A DNA stretch of 64,000 bases from a bacterium (GTDB lineage: Bacteria > Myxococcota_A > Bradymonadia > Bradymonadales > Bradymonadaceae), in assembly GCA_030427705.1 (NCBI GenBank), contig JAUIBR010000003.1, forward strand, positions 1-64,000, read 5' to 3'. Shown piece after piece: positions 51,777 through 61,518 of the stretch. The notes beneath the pieces are model-generated. The model saw nothing but the letters and a program-made list of their open reading frames with translations. It made no database searches and had not been told where the DNA came from. Each line of letters starts with the position of its first letter. Positions within the stretch are counted from its first letter, which is position 1. A program made the position numbers and the translations under genes.

Positions 51777-53969
51777 CCGCGCGGCCAAGCGGCTGTTCCG
51801 CTTCACGCTCTCATTATTGCGCACAGCCATCGAGATCGCCTGTGGAGAACCCACCAGGATGACCAGCTTTCGGGCCCGTGTAATCGCGGTGTAGAGCAGG
51901 TTTCGCTGCAACATCACATAGTGTTGATTGAGGATGGGGATAACCACCGCCGGATACTCTGAGCCCTGGCTCTTGTGGATGGTGATCGCGTAGGCCAAAA
52001 CAAGCTCGTCGAGGTCATTGAACGCATAGCTCACCAGCTGGTCGTCGAAGTTGACCGTGAGCTTTTTGTTCATCCTGTCGATACGGTGGATTTGCCCGAT
52101 GTCGCCGTTGAAGACGCCGCGGTCGTAGTTGTTGCGGATCTGCATGACCTTATCGCCTTCAATCCACTGATTGTCCCCGCGTTTGTAGGCGATAGCGCCG
52201 TCTTTACGCATGGCTTCCTGCAACCTGCGGTTCAACGCGGCAGTGCCCGCAGCGCCTTTATGCATGGGGCTGAGAACCTGCACATCGTTCAGCGGGTCCA
52301 TCCCGAATGCATTTGGAATCCGGTCTTCAATCAGCTGCTGCACGCGGTCTGCAGCGACCTCCGGGTCGTTGGTTTTAATCGTGTAGAAGTCCACGAGACC
52401 GTCGCGGTCTGGATCGACCGGCAAATCACCGTGATTAATGCGGTGGGCGTTAGTGACGATGGTCGATTCGCTGCCTTGTCGAAACACAAACTCCAGACGA
52501 GTCACGTTGACTGCGCCGCTATCGATGATGTCGCGCAGCACGTTGCCCGCGCCCACACTTGGGAGCTGGTCGATATCGCCAACAAGCACTAGACCAGCGT
52601 CGGCAGGCATCGCCGAGACCAGCCAGTTCATGAGCCTCAAGTCGACCATCGATGCCTCATCAACGATGACAAGGTCCACCGTGAGCGAGTTCTCGCGATT
52701 GTACGTGAAGCCGCCGGCGTGTGGGTTGAACTCCAAAAGACGATGGATGGTCGAGGCCGACATCTCGGCTGCTTCAGACAAGCGCTTCGCCGCGCGACCC
52801 GTTGGTGCGGCAAGTGCGATGCGTTGTTTGAGCTGCTTTGCGATGTTCACAATCGCATTGATGATCGTCGTCTTTCCGGTCCCCGGACCACCCGTAATCA
52901 CGCTGATTTTATGATCGAAGACGGCCTGCACTGCTTGACGTTGTTGGTCGGCAAGCTCAACGCCCATGCTGGTTTCCGCGTCGTCGATACGGTGTTCAAC
53001 CGACCGGATTTGGAACCGACGCGGAGTCGCCGACAACGCGCGAAGTTGCGCGGCGAGGTCGGTCTCGATGGTCCACATTTGCTTGGGATAGACGGCCATA
53101 CCTTCGTCTATCGACTCGACGATAAGCTCCTGTGACGTGCGCAACATGCCAATGACGTCGTCGATTTGTTTGGCTTCGACGCCCAGTAGAGCAATCGAGC
53201 GACCGCGCAGGTCTTCGGCCTCCAAGTAGCAGTGTCCCTCGGTCTGCGCGCGGTCCAAAACGTATCGAATGCCTGCCGCGATACGGTGCGGTGAGTCGCG
53301 GTCGAGCCCCATGCTGCGCGCGATCGAGTCCGCGCTCTTAAACCCAATCCCACGGATTTCAGCGGCCACACGATACGGGTTTTGTCGAATCAGCTCGATA
53401 GCTTCTGTGCCGTAGGCTTTCCAAATCCGCGCAGCATAAGCGGGTGTGACGCCATGACTCTGCAGAAACACCATCACATTTCGTATCAGGCGTTGTTCGC
53501 CCCAAGCGTCCGCGATGGACGTCGCGCGCTTCTTCCCGATGCCAGGGACTTCCCGAATTCGCGTCGGGTCGGCATCGATGATCTCAAGTGTTTCTGCGCC
53601 GAAATGCGAAACAATGCGCTCGGCTAGGACTTTGCCGATGCCTTCGATAAGGCCGCTTTGAAGGTAGCGTTCGATGCCCGCTAACGAGGTTGGAGCGACC
53701 GACTTGATGGCGTCGATGCGGAACTGTTTCCCAAAGCGATTATCGGTATGCCAGCGACCTTTGACCTCGACGTGCTCGCCGACTTTTGTGGCCATCAGAT
53801 TGCCCACAACCGTCACCTCGCCCGACTCGGTCTGAAGCATCGCCACAGAAAACTCGCCGTCTTCACTGGTAAACTTCAGGCGTTCGAGACTACCCTTAAT
53901 CATGTTCGTATCGGCACTCACCGCCTGATTCAGCACGGTGGGACCCAGTATTGTCAACTGCCTAGCCAT
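51765..53969 (-). CDS. recD2: RecD2-type ATP-dependent DNA helicase
   Basis: A 734-residue superfamily 1B 5'-3' helicase. The N-terminal part includes an OB-like region, two helix-hairpin-helix segments (GIGKVLAERI, VPGIGKKRA) and RGIGFKSADSIA, characteristic of RecD2 rather than RecD. Motor motifs include Walker A TGGPGTGKTT, DEASMVD, GDIDQLPSVG, VFRQ and AITIHKSQGSEYP. It acts in DNA repair without RecB and RecC. The start at 53969 (MARQLTILG) has GGAG six bases upstream; an ATG four codons earlier lacks one. Divergent from the second kinase by a few bases. Confidence 0.93.
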   Translation of the reverse strand: MARQLTILGPTVLNQAVSADTNMIKGSLERLKFTSEDGEFSVAMLQTESGEVTVVGNLMATKVGEHVEVKGRWHTDNRFGKQFRIDAIKSVAPTSLAGIERYLQSGLIEGIGKVLAERIVSHFGAETLEIIDADPTRIREVPGIGKKRATSIADAWGEQRLIRNVMVFLQSHGVTPAYAARIWKAYGTEAIELIRQNPYRVAAEIRGIGFKSADSIARSMGLDRDSPHRIAAGIRYVLDRAQTEGHCYLEAEDLRGRSIALLGVEAKQIDDVIGMLRTSQELIVESIDEGMAVYPKQMWTIETDLAAQLRALSATPRRFQIRSVEHRIDDAETSMGVELADQQRQAVQAVFDHKISVITGGPGTGKTTIINAIVNIAKQLKQRIALAAPTGRAAKRLSEAAEMSASTIHRLLEFNPHAGGFTYNRENSLTVDLVIVDEASMVDLRLMNWLVSAMPADAGLVLVGDIDQLPSVGAGNVLRDIIDSGAVNVTRLEFVFRQGSESTIVTNAHRINHGDLPVDPDRDGLVDFYTIKTNDPEVAADRVQQLIEDRIPNAFGMDPLNDVQVLSPMHKGAAGTAALNRRLQEAMRKDGAIAYKRGDNQWIEGDKVMQIRNNYDRGVFNGDIGQIHRIDRMNKKLTVNFDDQLVSYAFNDLDELVLAYAITIHKSQGSEYPAVVIPILNQHYVMLQRNLLYTAITRARKLVILVGSPQAISMAVRNNESVKRNSRLAARLAS

Positions 53970-53983
53970 AGCGTTCTCCATTT

Positions 53984-55393
53984 ATGAGCGAATCGCGCAG
54001 CCTAGAATCCGGTGACCCGACAAGCCTGAAAGACGGGCGGTATGAGCCGCAGTCGGTCCTTGGTGAGGGTTCGATGGGGCGTACGTACCTGTCGATCGAC
54101 CACGAGACCGAAACCGAAGTGGCGGTCAAAGCGCTCTATCCATCACGTCTTGCCGATTGGAAGGACCTGGAGCTGTTTCAACGCGAAGCGGCTATTCTTC
54201 AGCGCTTGGACCACCCGCAGATCCCTGCCTATATCGACTCGTTCCACGAGGGTGAGGACGAGGCGACGTGTTACTACTTGGTACAATCGTACGTTCGCGG
54301 CGAAACGTTGCGGAAAAGTATCGCGGCGCAGAAACGCTTCGATGAAGAAGAGCTTGTGACGTTCGCCAAGCAGCTGCTTGAGCCGATTTCGTACATGCAC
54401 AATCAGGATCCGAAGGTCATCCACCGCGACATCAAACCCGAGAACATCCTGATTCGCGATGGCGTTCCGACCCTAGTGGACTTTGGCGCTGTCCGCGAAG
54501 TTGTGCGCCTGACGATGGGCGGTGGGTCAACGGTTGTGGGCTCTTACGGCTATATGCCGCCCGAACAACTGATGGGTAAAGCGGTCCCGGCAACCGATTT
54601 GTACGCGGTTGGAATCACGCTTTTGGAATGCCTGACGCGTCGTCGCCCTGGCGATTTGAGCGGTCGCGAAGCGTTGACGCTTATCGATGAAACGTCTGTT
54701 TCTGCTCGGTTCAAGCGGGTGCTCAAACGTCTGTGTGCGCCGGCGTTGTCTGACCGCTACGAGTCTGTGGATCAGGTGATGGACGACCTCGAGCGGGTGT
54801 CTGCAGGATCCGAGCTGGTGCATGCATCGAAGCTTGAGAAAGACATCGTCGTCCGGAAGAAGAAGGCTGAGGACGCGCTCAAAAAGGCGTCCCGACCCGC
54901 AGTACACGTGGGTTATGTCGCGATCATCACGTCGATTGCGGTCGCTTCGGTCTTGGCAATCTACTTCGTGTCGCAAGCGCTCGCGACCAGCTTTGAAGCG
55001 GGTTTCCTGATGGCCGGTCTCATATCGGGCGTTGGGCTTCTGACCAACCTGGTCCTAGCTGGCGGTCGCTACATCATCGATGCGTGGGAGCCGCCCAAAC
55101 CCAGCTGGGTTGAGGCCGAGGGCCGAGTTGACGGATTCTCGAAAGAGGTCGATCCGAACACGGGCCAAACAGCACTGATGATCGAGTACTCGTTTCCCAC
55201 AAAGAGTGGTCGGTCAAAACACAAGCGCGCCCTTTATCAATCAAGCAAAAGCTCAATCCCTAAGGGCACGACGTTCCGAGTGTTCTACCCGGACAACAAT
55301 CCTCAGATTCACGAAATCTTGGATTTCCGTCGCCGCGATATGCAAGAGGCGGAGCGGCTCTTCGAGCCGAACAGGATCTACACGCCAGAGTAG
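53984..55393 (+). CDS. Hanks-type serine/threonine kinase with C-terminal DUF3592-like domain
   Basis: A 469-residue protein. The kinase domain (about residues 19-275) shows VLGEGSMGRTYL, AVKALYPS, HRDIKPENI, DFGAVRE and YMPPEQL. It is followed by a basic linker, two transmembrane helices (about 309-333 and 345-367), and a C-terminal domain like DUF3592 (WVEAEGRVDGFSKEVD ... TTFRVFYPDNNPQIHEI). The DUF3592-like half is common in membrane proteins of unknown role. Only 14 bp separate it from the divergent recD2 start. Confidence 0.88.
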   Translation: MSESRSLESGDPTSLKDGRYEPQSVLGEGSMGRTYLSIDHETETEVAVKALYPSRLADWKDLELFQREAAILQRLDHPQIPAYIDSFHEGEDEATCYYLVQSYVRGETLRKSIAAQKRFDEEELVTFAKQLLEPISYMHNQDPKVIHRDIKPENILIRDGVPTLVDFGAVREVVRLTMGGGSTVVGSYGYMPPEQLMGKAVPATDLYAVGITLLECLTRRRPGDLSGREALTLIDETSVSARFKRVLKRLCAPALSDRYESVDQVMDDLERVSAGSELVHASKLEKDIVVRKKKAEDALKKASRPAVHVGYVAIITSIAVASVLAIYFVSQALATSFEAGFLMAGLISGVGLLTNLVLAGGRYIIDAWEPPKPSWVEAEGRVDGFSKEVDPNTGQTALMIEYSFPTKSGRSKHKRALYQSSKSSIPKGTTFRVFYPDNNPQIHEILDFRRRDMQEAERLFEPNRIYTPE

Positions 55394-55890
55394 TGATCGG
55401 TGGTTCTTGGCTTCGCTGCGAGCCGGGCGATATCCGCTTTGTCCGCGGTCGATTCACTCGTTTGGCTCACGCCAAACTCCACTCACGAAGCGTCCACGCG
55501 GACATCACACCGTCTCTTGCTGCCGCCTGACCGACGCTACGGTACCTACGCCTGGCGGCGTGGAACCTACGCTTCAGCCCTGTTGAGTTATCATTGATTG
55601 CTGTTTCTGCCGAGAATGAGGAAGACGTAATCTCGGTGGGTCCTCACAGATCTCGGTTCCCCTCGGTGGCCAAAAGCGCAATCTGCGACGAACATCGTCC
55701 TGACATGAGCGGAAGCGCCTGCTCAATGTTCGCAAACCACAACCTCCATAGTGAGAATCAAGAAACTTTTGGGCAGTTCGGAAGATCGATGCGAATCTAA
55801 CCGTTCCGTGCTTACGAATGATGGGAATTAGATGAACCCAAGTTCGATTCTCTTCATCGTACACATGCTAGGTATCTCGAAAGGTTAGTT
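55394..55890. other. Intergenic stretch without recognisable gene
   Basis: About 500 bp between the kinase and the Nudix gene. Short frames exist on both strands but none has a ribosome site, a leader or a family resemblance. The only structure seen is a weak purine-rich segment (gagaatgaggaagacg) and a possible promoter region just before 55891. Confidence 0.6.
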
Positions 55891-56334
55891 ATGAGTTCGG
55901 CCTGGGCAATCATTGAAAACAGGGGAAAAGTCCTCTTTGTCCGTCGCTCATTCGAGGTCGGACGTGGCGGTCAATGGTGTCCTCCGGGCGGAACGATCTG
56001 GCGCAACGAATGGCCGGAAGTGGCCTGTGTGCGCGAAGCTTTCGAAGAAACGGGTCTGCGCGTGCGTGTCGTTCGTGAGCTAGCGGCCTTTGATGGCGCA
56101 CACTACATCTTGTGCAAGATGAACGACCCGGATGCCGAAGTGACGTTGCGAGCCCGTGAGTGCATTGATTTTGGTTGGGTCGAACCCGATCAGATATTGT
56201 CGCTGGGCACCGTGATGGACCTACGTCGAATCATCCCCGTGTTTCGATTGGCAGGCTTCAAGCTCCCAGACATTCCAAACGGTCTGCAACTCGCCACGCC
56301 GGATGACCCTGAAAGCCAGGCGTCTCGACCCTAG
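55891..56334 (+). CDS. Nudix hydrolase
   Basis: A 147-residue protein with a complete Nudix box G-x5-E-x7-REAFEE-x-G-L at residues 34-56 (Glu40, Arg48, Glu49, Glu52, Glu53). It hydrolyses a nucleoside diphosphate linked to another group; the substrate is not evident, although the short FVRRSFEVGRGGQWCPPGG start fits house-cleaning or NDP-sugar hydrolases. The gene stands alone, convergent with kamD across a CACAGAT-type element. Confidence 0.88.
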   Translation: MSSAWAIIENRGKVLFVRRSFEVGRGGQWCPPGGTIWRNEWPEVACVREAFEETGLRVRVVRELAAFDGAHYILCKMNDPDAEVTLRARECIDFGWVEPDQILSLGTVMDLRRIIPVFRLAGFKLPDIPNGLQLATPDDPESQASRP

Positions 56335-56363
56335 TCACTGATCCGCAGAAACTGAGGGGACGT

Positions 56364-56476
56364 TCCACAGATACACACGGATCACTGCACAGATATCCAC
56401 AGATTCCTTTAGTTAGAAACCAACCCAAAGAAATCTGAGTGAATCTGTGTCTTAATCGGCGAAAATCTGTGGAAAG
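56364..56476 (+). repeat. CACAGAT-type dispersed element, copy 2
   Basis: A 113-bp intergenic element between the convergent Nudix and kamD genes, from tccacagat to aaatctgtggaaag. It is inverted relative to, and nearly the same as, 33349-33464. Its ends are themselves inverted (ttccacagat/atctgtggaa), so it could act as a bidirectional hairpin at this convergent junction. Confidence 0.9.
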
Positions 56477-56479
56477 AAG

Positions 56480-58042
56480 CTACCCGCGTGCAGCTAATAG
56501 GAGCCGCTTACGTAGATGCGTTTCGATTGGATTGAAGTAATCCGGTGACTTCTCAAATACGCCGTCCAATCCTTTGCCGCCGTCGACTGGGCGGAACACG
56601 TCAGCAAACTTGCCCGCAGATAGCACGTTGAACATGCCGGTATCTTTTACGTAGGTCAGAAGCTCGGCAGCCTCAGCGAGCACTTCCTGAGCGCGTGATT
56701 GGATGCGGCCACCTGACTTGAACTCAATCTCTTCACCTAAGTCGCGCATGTTGTTCATGATGTACTGCGCGTTTTCCAAGGCGAGGTAGCGGTCGTGCAT
56801 GTGAGGCGTGTGCATGGCCTCGGTCATCATGCCCAGAAGCTGGATGCCTTGGTTGGTCCAGACGCCGATCATATTGAAGAGCGCGTCTTGGATATGGCCC
56901 TTGAAGATATTGCCCGTCATGTACTTTGTGGGCGGCATGTACTTGAGCGGCGCGTTCGGGAAGATCTCGCGCGCCATCTGGGCCTGGGCAAGCTCCATCA
57001 GGAACCCGTTTTCGATATTTGGGTTCATCTCCATCGCGTGGCCAAGCCCCATTTGTTCTTCAGGCAGGCCGCTCTTTAGTGCGAATTGCTCGTTGATGAA
57101 TTGGCTGGCGAGCACAGTGTGCGCGGCTTCGATGGCATCGGCGGTCGTCAGGTAGTTGTCTTCGCCGGTGTTGATAATCACGCCGGCATACGCATTGATC
57201 ATGCGGCTGAAGTACTGGTCGATGAAGGTTCGCTGAGGGTTGATATCGCGGAAAAGAATGCCGTAGAGCGCGTCGTTGAGCATGACGTCTAGACGCTCGA
57301 TCGCGCCCATCGCCGCGATTTCCGGCATGCATAGTCCACTGCAGTAGTTGCAAAGGCGGATGTACCGCCCCAACTCTTCACCCACCTCGTCGAGCGCTTC
57401 ACGCACAATCTTGAAGTTCGCCTGTGTCGCATACGTGCCGCCAAACCCTTCGGTGGTTGGGCCGTAAGGCACGTAGTCCAGAAGCGACTGCCCCGTGGAC
57501 CGAATCACCGCGATGATGTCAGCGCCCTGGCGGGCAGCGGTCACGGCCTGGACCGCGTCCTCATAGATATTGCCTGTGGCCACGATGACGTAGTGCAGCG
57601 GAGCGGGTCGGTCTTCGGCCGCTTCCAGTAATTGGTTGCGTTGGTCGACGTTTGCCTGGACGTTGTCGAGTGCCTCGATCGCTAGCTTTTCCGCGGTCTG
57701 CTTGGCTTCGTCCGAGATCTCAAAAGCCGCCAAATGCAGGTAGCCGCTAGCAAATCCTTCCGCGACGGTCTGCACGTCACGACCTGTCTCGTTCACGGCT
57801 GCTGCAAATCGCCCCAACACGCCCTCGGTCAGTGCGTCTGCGGCCTGCGCTTGTTCGACCAGCAAGTTCGGCAGCGGAACATCCTCGGCATCGACGCCGT
57901 CCACGCCCAGAAGACGCAACGCCGTACGTTCAATCGCTACGGTGCTACGCCCCGCGATGAATTCATCCATCGATTCGGCGATCTGCAGCGCGTCAGCTCG
58001 CGCCTGCGATATCAGGGAGGGGTCCAGTCCAAGTTTGCTCAT
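56480..58042 (-). CDS. kamD: Lysine 5,6-aminomutase alpha subunit
   Basis: A 520-residue adenosylcobalamin- and PLP-dependent mutase subunit that moves the terminal amino group of D-lysine or beta-lysine. AVIRSTGQSLLDYVPYGPTT and GFGGTYATQANFKIVREAL are signature KamD blocks, and the RTFIDQYFSRMINAYAGV region is conserved. Length matches the family. The B12-binding beta subunit (KamE) normally follows at once, but here the gene is followed only by a CACAGAT element and a convergent Nudix gene. The ATG has GGAG seven bases upstream. kdd, acting later in the same pathway, lies 3.5 kb away on the other strand. Confidence 0.92.
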   Translation of the reverse strand: MSKLGLDPSLISQARADALQIAESMDEFIAGRSTVAIERTALRLLGVDGVDAEDVPLPNLLVEQAQAADALTEGVLGRFAAAVNETGRDVQTVAEGFASGYLHLAAFEISDEAKQTAEKLAIEALDNVQANVDQRNQLLEAAEDRPAPLHYVIVATGNIYEDAVQAVTAARQGADIIAVIRSTGQSLLDYVPYGPTTEGFGGTYATQANFKIVREALDEVGEELGRYIRLCNYCSGLCMPEIAAMGAIERLDVMLNDALYGILFRDINPQRTFIDQYFSRMINAYAGVIINTGEDNYLTTADAIEAAHTVLASQFINEQFALKSGLPEEQMGLGHAMEMNPNIENGFLMELAQAQMAREIFPNAPLKYMPPTKYMTGNIFKGHIQDALFNMIGVWTNQGIQLLGMMTEAMHTPHMHDRYLALENAQYIMNNMRDLGEEIEFKSGGRIQSRAQEVLAEAAELLTYVKDTGMFNVLSAGKFADVFRPVDGGKGLDGVFEKSPDYFNPIETHLRKRLLLAARG

Positions 58043-58292
58043 CGTACTTCTCCGAGTCAGCAGCGCTCTTCTTAGACTCGCCGGGCAAACGTGACAACAG
58101 CTTTGAACGCAGCATTATTTGTTCATTGACCACAAAATCAAACGTCAAGGACTAGTTTATTCAGTCGCGATGGGTTCTTGTGATTCAACGACCTCGATAT
58201 GTCAGTTTGACATAGGCAAGAGAAGTTGAAATGTTGTTTTCGTTGGGGGAGGTCTGATTGCCTCCTGCAAGATTTGCTCAAAGGAGGCTTAA

Positions 58293-58971
58293 ATGAGCTC
58301 ATCGCTCATCGCTCATCGCTCTAACAACGTTCTTGTTGTGTAGCTGTCAACCCATTGACGGCTCAGAAATCAGTGAATTGGATAACATGGGGTATATTGA
58401 TCCGGGAGGTGCCAATTCGGGCCAATCCGTTTTCGATTTGTGCACTTTGTCCAACGACTTTGATGTAATCGCTGTGGTTTCGATCGATCAAGAACCCGAT
58501 TTCAAAAGACGTTGTGAACAAGGGAATGATCCCTCGATTGCCAGTCATGCCATTCTCAGTGTTTCGGTGCTTTCTGAAATCCGAGGTAAGTTGGCACCAT
58601 CCAACGTTGTGATTGCCTCACACGGTGGTGAGTTTGTGAAGGGGCAAAAGATGTTGATTATGGGGGATTTCATTGGACCTGGCGTTCTGGGCGTCCAAGG
58701 AGACTTGGGAGTTGAGCTGTTTCCGGACTCGGTACAGGCGGCTAAAAACACACCAGAACATGTCGATCTTCCCTCATCGACATCAGAGATACGCACGGCT
58801 TTGACATCTAGCGAAGATCATTGTCTTGGGACAAACCGAGTGTTTGCGAACCGAAACGACAGAATGGTGTATTACCAAGCCGATCCATCAACGTGCGGGA
58901 AACTTGGTGTGAAGCCTTCAGATTCAACCCCATCGCAGAACCCAGATGATAGCTCAGAGGACGGACGATGA
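58293..58971 (+). CDS. Lipoprotein of the metzincin cassette, currently out of frame at a 7-bp repeat (phase-variable candidate)
   Basis: The ATG at 58293 has a strong Shine-Dalgarno (AAAGGAGG, five bases away), but with the present repeat count it reads MSSSLIAHRSNNVLVV and stops at 58341. The downstream frame, open from 58297, reads ALTTFLLCSC then QPIDGSEIS and continues to 58971. Removing one 7-bp unit joins ATG and downstream frame to give MSSSLIALTTFLLCSC, a perfect lipobox leader. The mature part (about 210 residues, DLCTLSNDFDVIAVV to SEDHCLG) is paralogous to the 60836 lipoprotein. Its stop overlaps the metalloprotease ATG (ATGA). Function unknown. Confidence 0.75.
58297..58321 (+). 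repeat. 7-bp tandem repeat in a signal-peptide coding region
   Basis: gctcatc three times followed by a partial gctc, directly after ATGA. A 7-bp unit is not a multiple of three, so each gain or loss shifts the reading frame, making this a classical slipped-strand mispairing tract although with few copies. Confidence 0.85.
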
Positions 58972-60839
58972 ACCCATTGAGAGTTTGCATAATTCTTCTG
59001 TTTACTTGCACCAGCCTCCAAGCAGTGGCCCTTCCATTGTACTCGACAGGAAATTGCCCCGATGCAGAAGCTTCGTATCAACTAATATCTTCTGCTCAGA
59101 AGACGAGCCAAGAGATTCACGTCTATATTGACGAGAATTTTGGGGCGAATATGTGGTCATGTTCAGATGAACATGCAGAGACTACCCAATTCAAAGTCGA
59201 ACAGGAGCTAAAGGAAGCGCTCGAAATCTGGAACTCGCAGGCCCGAGGAGCCCATTTGGTTTTCAGAGGCACATATGACGCGGGCAACCACCCAGCAGGG
59301 GCGGGTATAGAAGTCGACATTTGTGGAGACCTGCCGCAGGAACCTGCAGTGTTTGTGGTCTTCAAGAAGGGCTGCGACGTTGATGACGGGGAATGCGATG
59401 AAGGAGTAATCGCGAACGCTCGAAAGATAGTAGGTTGTGAGTCTATTCGGCTACAAGTCCACGGTGATCGGAATAACAAAGACGCTTGTGTGATGAGTGG
59501 AAAGATCGATTGGCGTCTCGATGAGCACTTTTCGGCAGGTCAGATTGGTGATGACGACCCGCGCAGCCTCATGGGTATGTTCATTCACGAGTTTGGGCAC
59601 GTCTTGGGGTTGGGACACTACAACTCCGATTCAAACAACAACCTGATGCATCAGAACTATGCTGGCGTCGAAGATTGGTGGCATCTGGATCCATGGACGA
59701 AAGACTGTGTCGATGAGAAGTGGGGTGGGCGAGAAGCACGTCCAAGATCAAAGTCTTACAGCAGCACGGGAGTTCAGAAAGAGCTTGAGTATATTGATGA
59801 CAGCTATCGAACGCAGAAGGGGAGCCTGCATGGGTATCCATGGCGTGCAAACTCAAATTTTTATTACGTGTATGGCTTCATGGATCCAGCACAGGACTAT
59901 CGCTATGCCCAGCTAGGGTCGGATGGATATCTGAGTTGGATAAACTCTGGCTCGAACTGGTCCAGTGTCCCGGTGGATTCCAACCCACTGTACAGCAACT
60001 GGTCTCCCGGTTCGGCGAATGGCCAGCAAGTTTTCTACAACTACGCACCAACCACCTCTACTAATCCACCTCAACTGAAAACTGTTTATTCAGCAAACTT
60101 CTTCAGTTCATCTAGTGTCAGCAGACTGAAAGAGGGAAGCACGAATTTGGATTCACACATTCCCTTGAGGACCGCTATCGATCCATCATCAAACCTCAAC
60201 ATCGCGATATACGTTCAAACAGAAGAAGTCACATCTGGAATCCCGGTCGATACTGGGCGAATGAAGATCTTTCCGGGTTTTCAAAACTACAACCAATTGA
60301 AATCAGGGACATGGCTTGACCCGGCAAACTTCACACTACCAAGCTCTGGTTACCATCAATCCTACTCGACCTGGCACTACCGTATGCGGACAAATTTCGC
60401 TCCTGGAATTGCTTGTGTTAAGCCTAGCGATCTTGGGTCGGGCATGAACGGCTATAACTGTGTCTTGGCTTGGATTGATCGAGGTACTCCGGATAATCGA
60501 CTGTTGTACGTATGGTTTAAGGTGTCCGGTACTGGAGTATTCAATTTTGATACCAATGTTCGAGTTCGCTCCGGCGCGTACGGTGTAAATCATGTCTCGG
60601 CCGCCTATGCCAACGGGCGAATGCTTCTCGCCTTCATGAGTTCCAATGATAATGGACTCCGTGGAAACGCAATAGCGACGACCGAGAACCTCCTGACTTC
60701 TCGCACAAGTTGGTCCGCGGTCTCGAAGGTGTTTCCGCAGCCAACAGGCGTTCCATTTACCTTTTTGGTGGACCCACCAACGTGGGGGACGGGGGGGAAT
60801 ACTCCCGAATATACGCTTTTGTACTCGGAGAATCTATGA
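58968..60839 (+). CDS. Secreted zinc metalloprotease (metzincin)
   Basis: A 623-residue exported protein with signal peptide (MNPLRVCIILLFTCTSLQAVA). A metzincin catalytic domain carries the full zinc-binding motif His207-Glu208-x2-His211-x5-His217 (HEFGHVLGLGH) and a downstream NNLMH Met-turn. The cysteine-rich N-terminal region has about ten Cys. The C-terminal 350 residues are Ser/Tyr/Trp-rich with repeats such as LGSDGYLSWINSGSNW, likely a beta-propeller-like substrate or surface-binding domain. It resembles matrixin/M10 or pappalysin-like proteases; the subfamily is not settled. The gene overlaps both neighbours by four bases, forming a three-gene translation unit. Confidence 0.87.
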   Translation: MNPLRVCIILLFTCTSLQAVALPLYSTGNCPDAEASYQLISSAQKTSQEIHVYIDENFGANMWSCSDEHAETTQFKVEQELKEALEIWNSQARGAHLVFRGTYDAGNHPAGAGIEVDICGDLPQEPAVFVVFKKGCDVDDGECDEGVIANARKIVGCESIRLQVHGDRNNKDACVMSGKIDWRLDEHFSAGQIGDDDPRSLMGMFIHEFGHVLGLGHYNSDSNNNLMHQNYAGVEDWWHLDPWTKDCVDEKWGGREARPRSKSYSSTGVQKELEYIDDSYRTQKGSLHGYPWRANSNFYYVYGFMDPAQDYRYAQLGSDGYLSWINSGSNWSSVPVDSNPLYSNWSPGSANGQQVFYNYAPTTSTNPPQLKTVYSANFFSSSSVSRLKEGSTNLDSHIPLRTAIDPSSNLNIAIYVQTEEVTSGIPVDTGRMKIFPGFQNYNQLKSGTWLDPANFTLPSSGYHQSYSTWHYRMRTNFAPGIACVKPSDLGSGMNGYNCVLAWIDRGTPDNRLLYVWFKVSGTGVFNFDTNVRVRSGAYGVNHVSAAYANGRMLLAFMSSNDNGLRGNAIATTENLLTSRTSWSAVSKVFPQPTGVPFTFLVDPPTWGTGGNTPEYTLLYSENL

Positions 60840-61447
60840 AGACCAATAAATATACGGGCGTTGTGTTCGTCTCTTTGCTTTCCTTTGGAGTGGGATGCAG
60901 TGAGCCAGACGTGCCTGAGTACTTGAGCTATCAGCCGTTAGCGTCTGACAACTCCGGTACAGCGACCAAGAATCTGTGCACCTATTCAAACAACCTTGAT
61001 GCCGTGGCATTGGTCGAGATCGTGTCCATGAGTGATCCGATATCATCCTGTGGTCCAAACGAACTGTGGTCTCATTTGCGGGTTGAACTAGAGATCGTCA
61101 CCGTTCTACGTGGCTCGTTTCAGTTTCGTGATACCTACATTCTACCCGCACGGGACGGACTCGCTTCTGGCATGAGAGGACTTGTGACCTTGGAAGATGT
61201 GGAGAGTATCGATCCAAACGAGACCGGAATCGCTGGCTTCTTGCCGGTAACGTTCCTGGATTCTCCTCCAGAATCCGTTCCCGGTTTGCACGAGAGCGTG
61301 GTTGTGGATTTGCCTGCTAGTGTTGAAGAACTCCGCACAGAGCTTAACTCCGGTGAAGATCATTGTGTTGGGAAGACGCTAATCCCAAAGAGTGAACTGG
61401 ACAGTATCTTCGTAGCCGGCCCCAATGTCGATTGCGGCGGACGCTAG
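60836..61447 (+). CDS. Lipoprotein paralogous to the one preceding the metzincin
   Basis: A 203-residue lipoprotein, leader MKTNKYTGVVFVSLLSFGVGC (lipidated Cys21). It resembles the 58293 protein throughout: NLCTYSNNLDAVALVEI versus DLCTLSNDFDVIAVVSI, a shared late motif ELRTELNSGEDHCVG versus EIRTALTSSEDHCLG, and similar spacing. Being co-translated with the metalloprotease (ATGA overlap), the pair could be inhibitors, chaperones or anchors for it. Function not known. Confidence 0.82.
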   Translation: MKTNKYTGVVFVSLLSFGVGCSEPDVPEYLSYQPLASDNSGTATKNLCTYSNNLDAVALVEIVSMSDPISSCGPNELWSHLRVELEIVTVLRGSFQFRDTYILPARDGLASGMRGLVTLEDVESIDPNETGIAGFLPVTFLDSPPESVPGLHESVVVDLPASVEELRTELNSGEDHCVGKTLIPKSELDSIFVAGPNVDCGGR

Positions 61448-61518
61448 CACACCACCGCTAGCTGCTAGCCCCCAACCACACCATGTGGTACGCAGGCGGA
61501 ACCATCATGGGAGAAATC

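Noticed and set aside
58333-58971. TTG at 58333 as the true start of the lipoprotein
   Set aside because: It would leave only four residues before the Cys and has no ribosome site; the ATG at 58293 has a perfect one but is out of frame.
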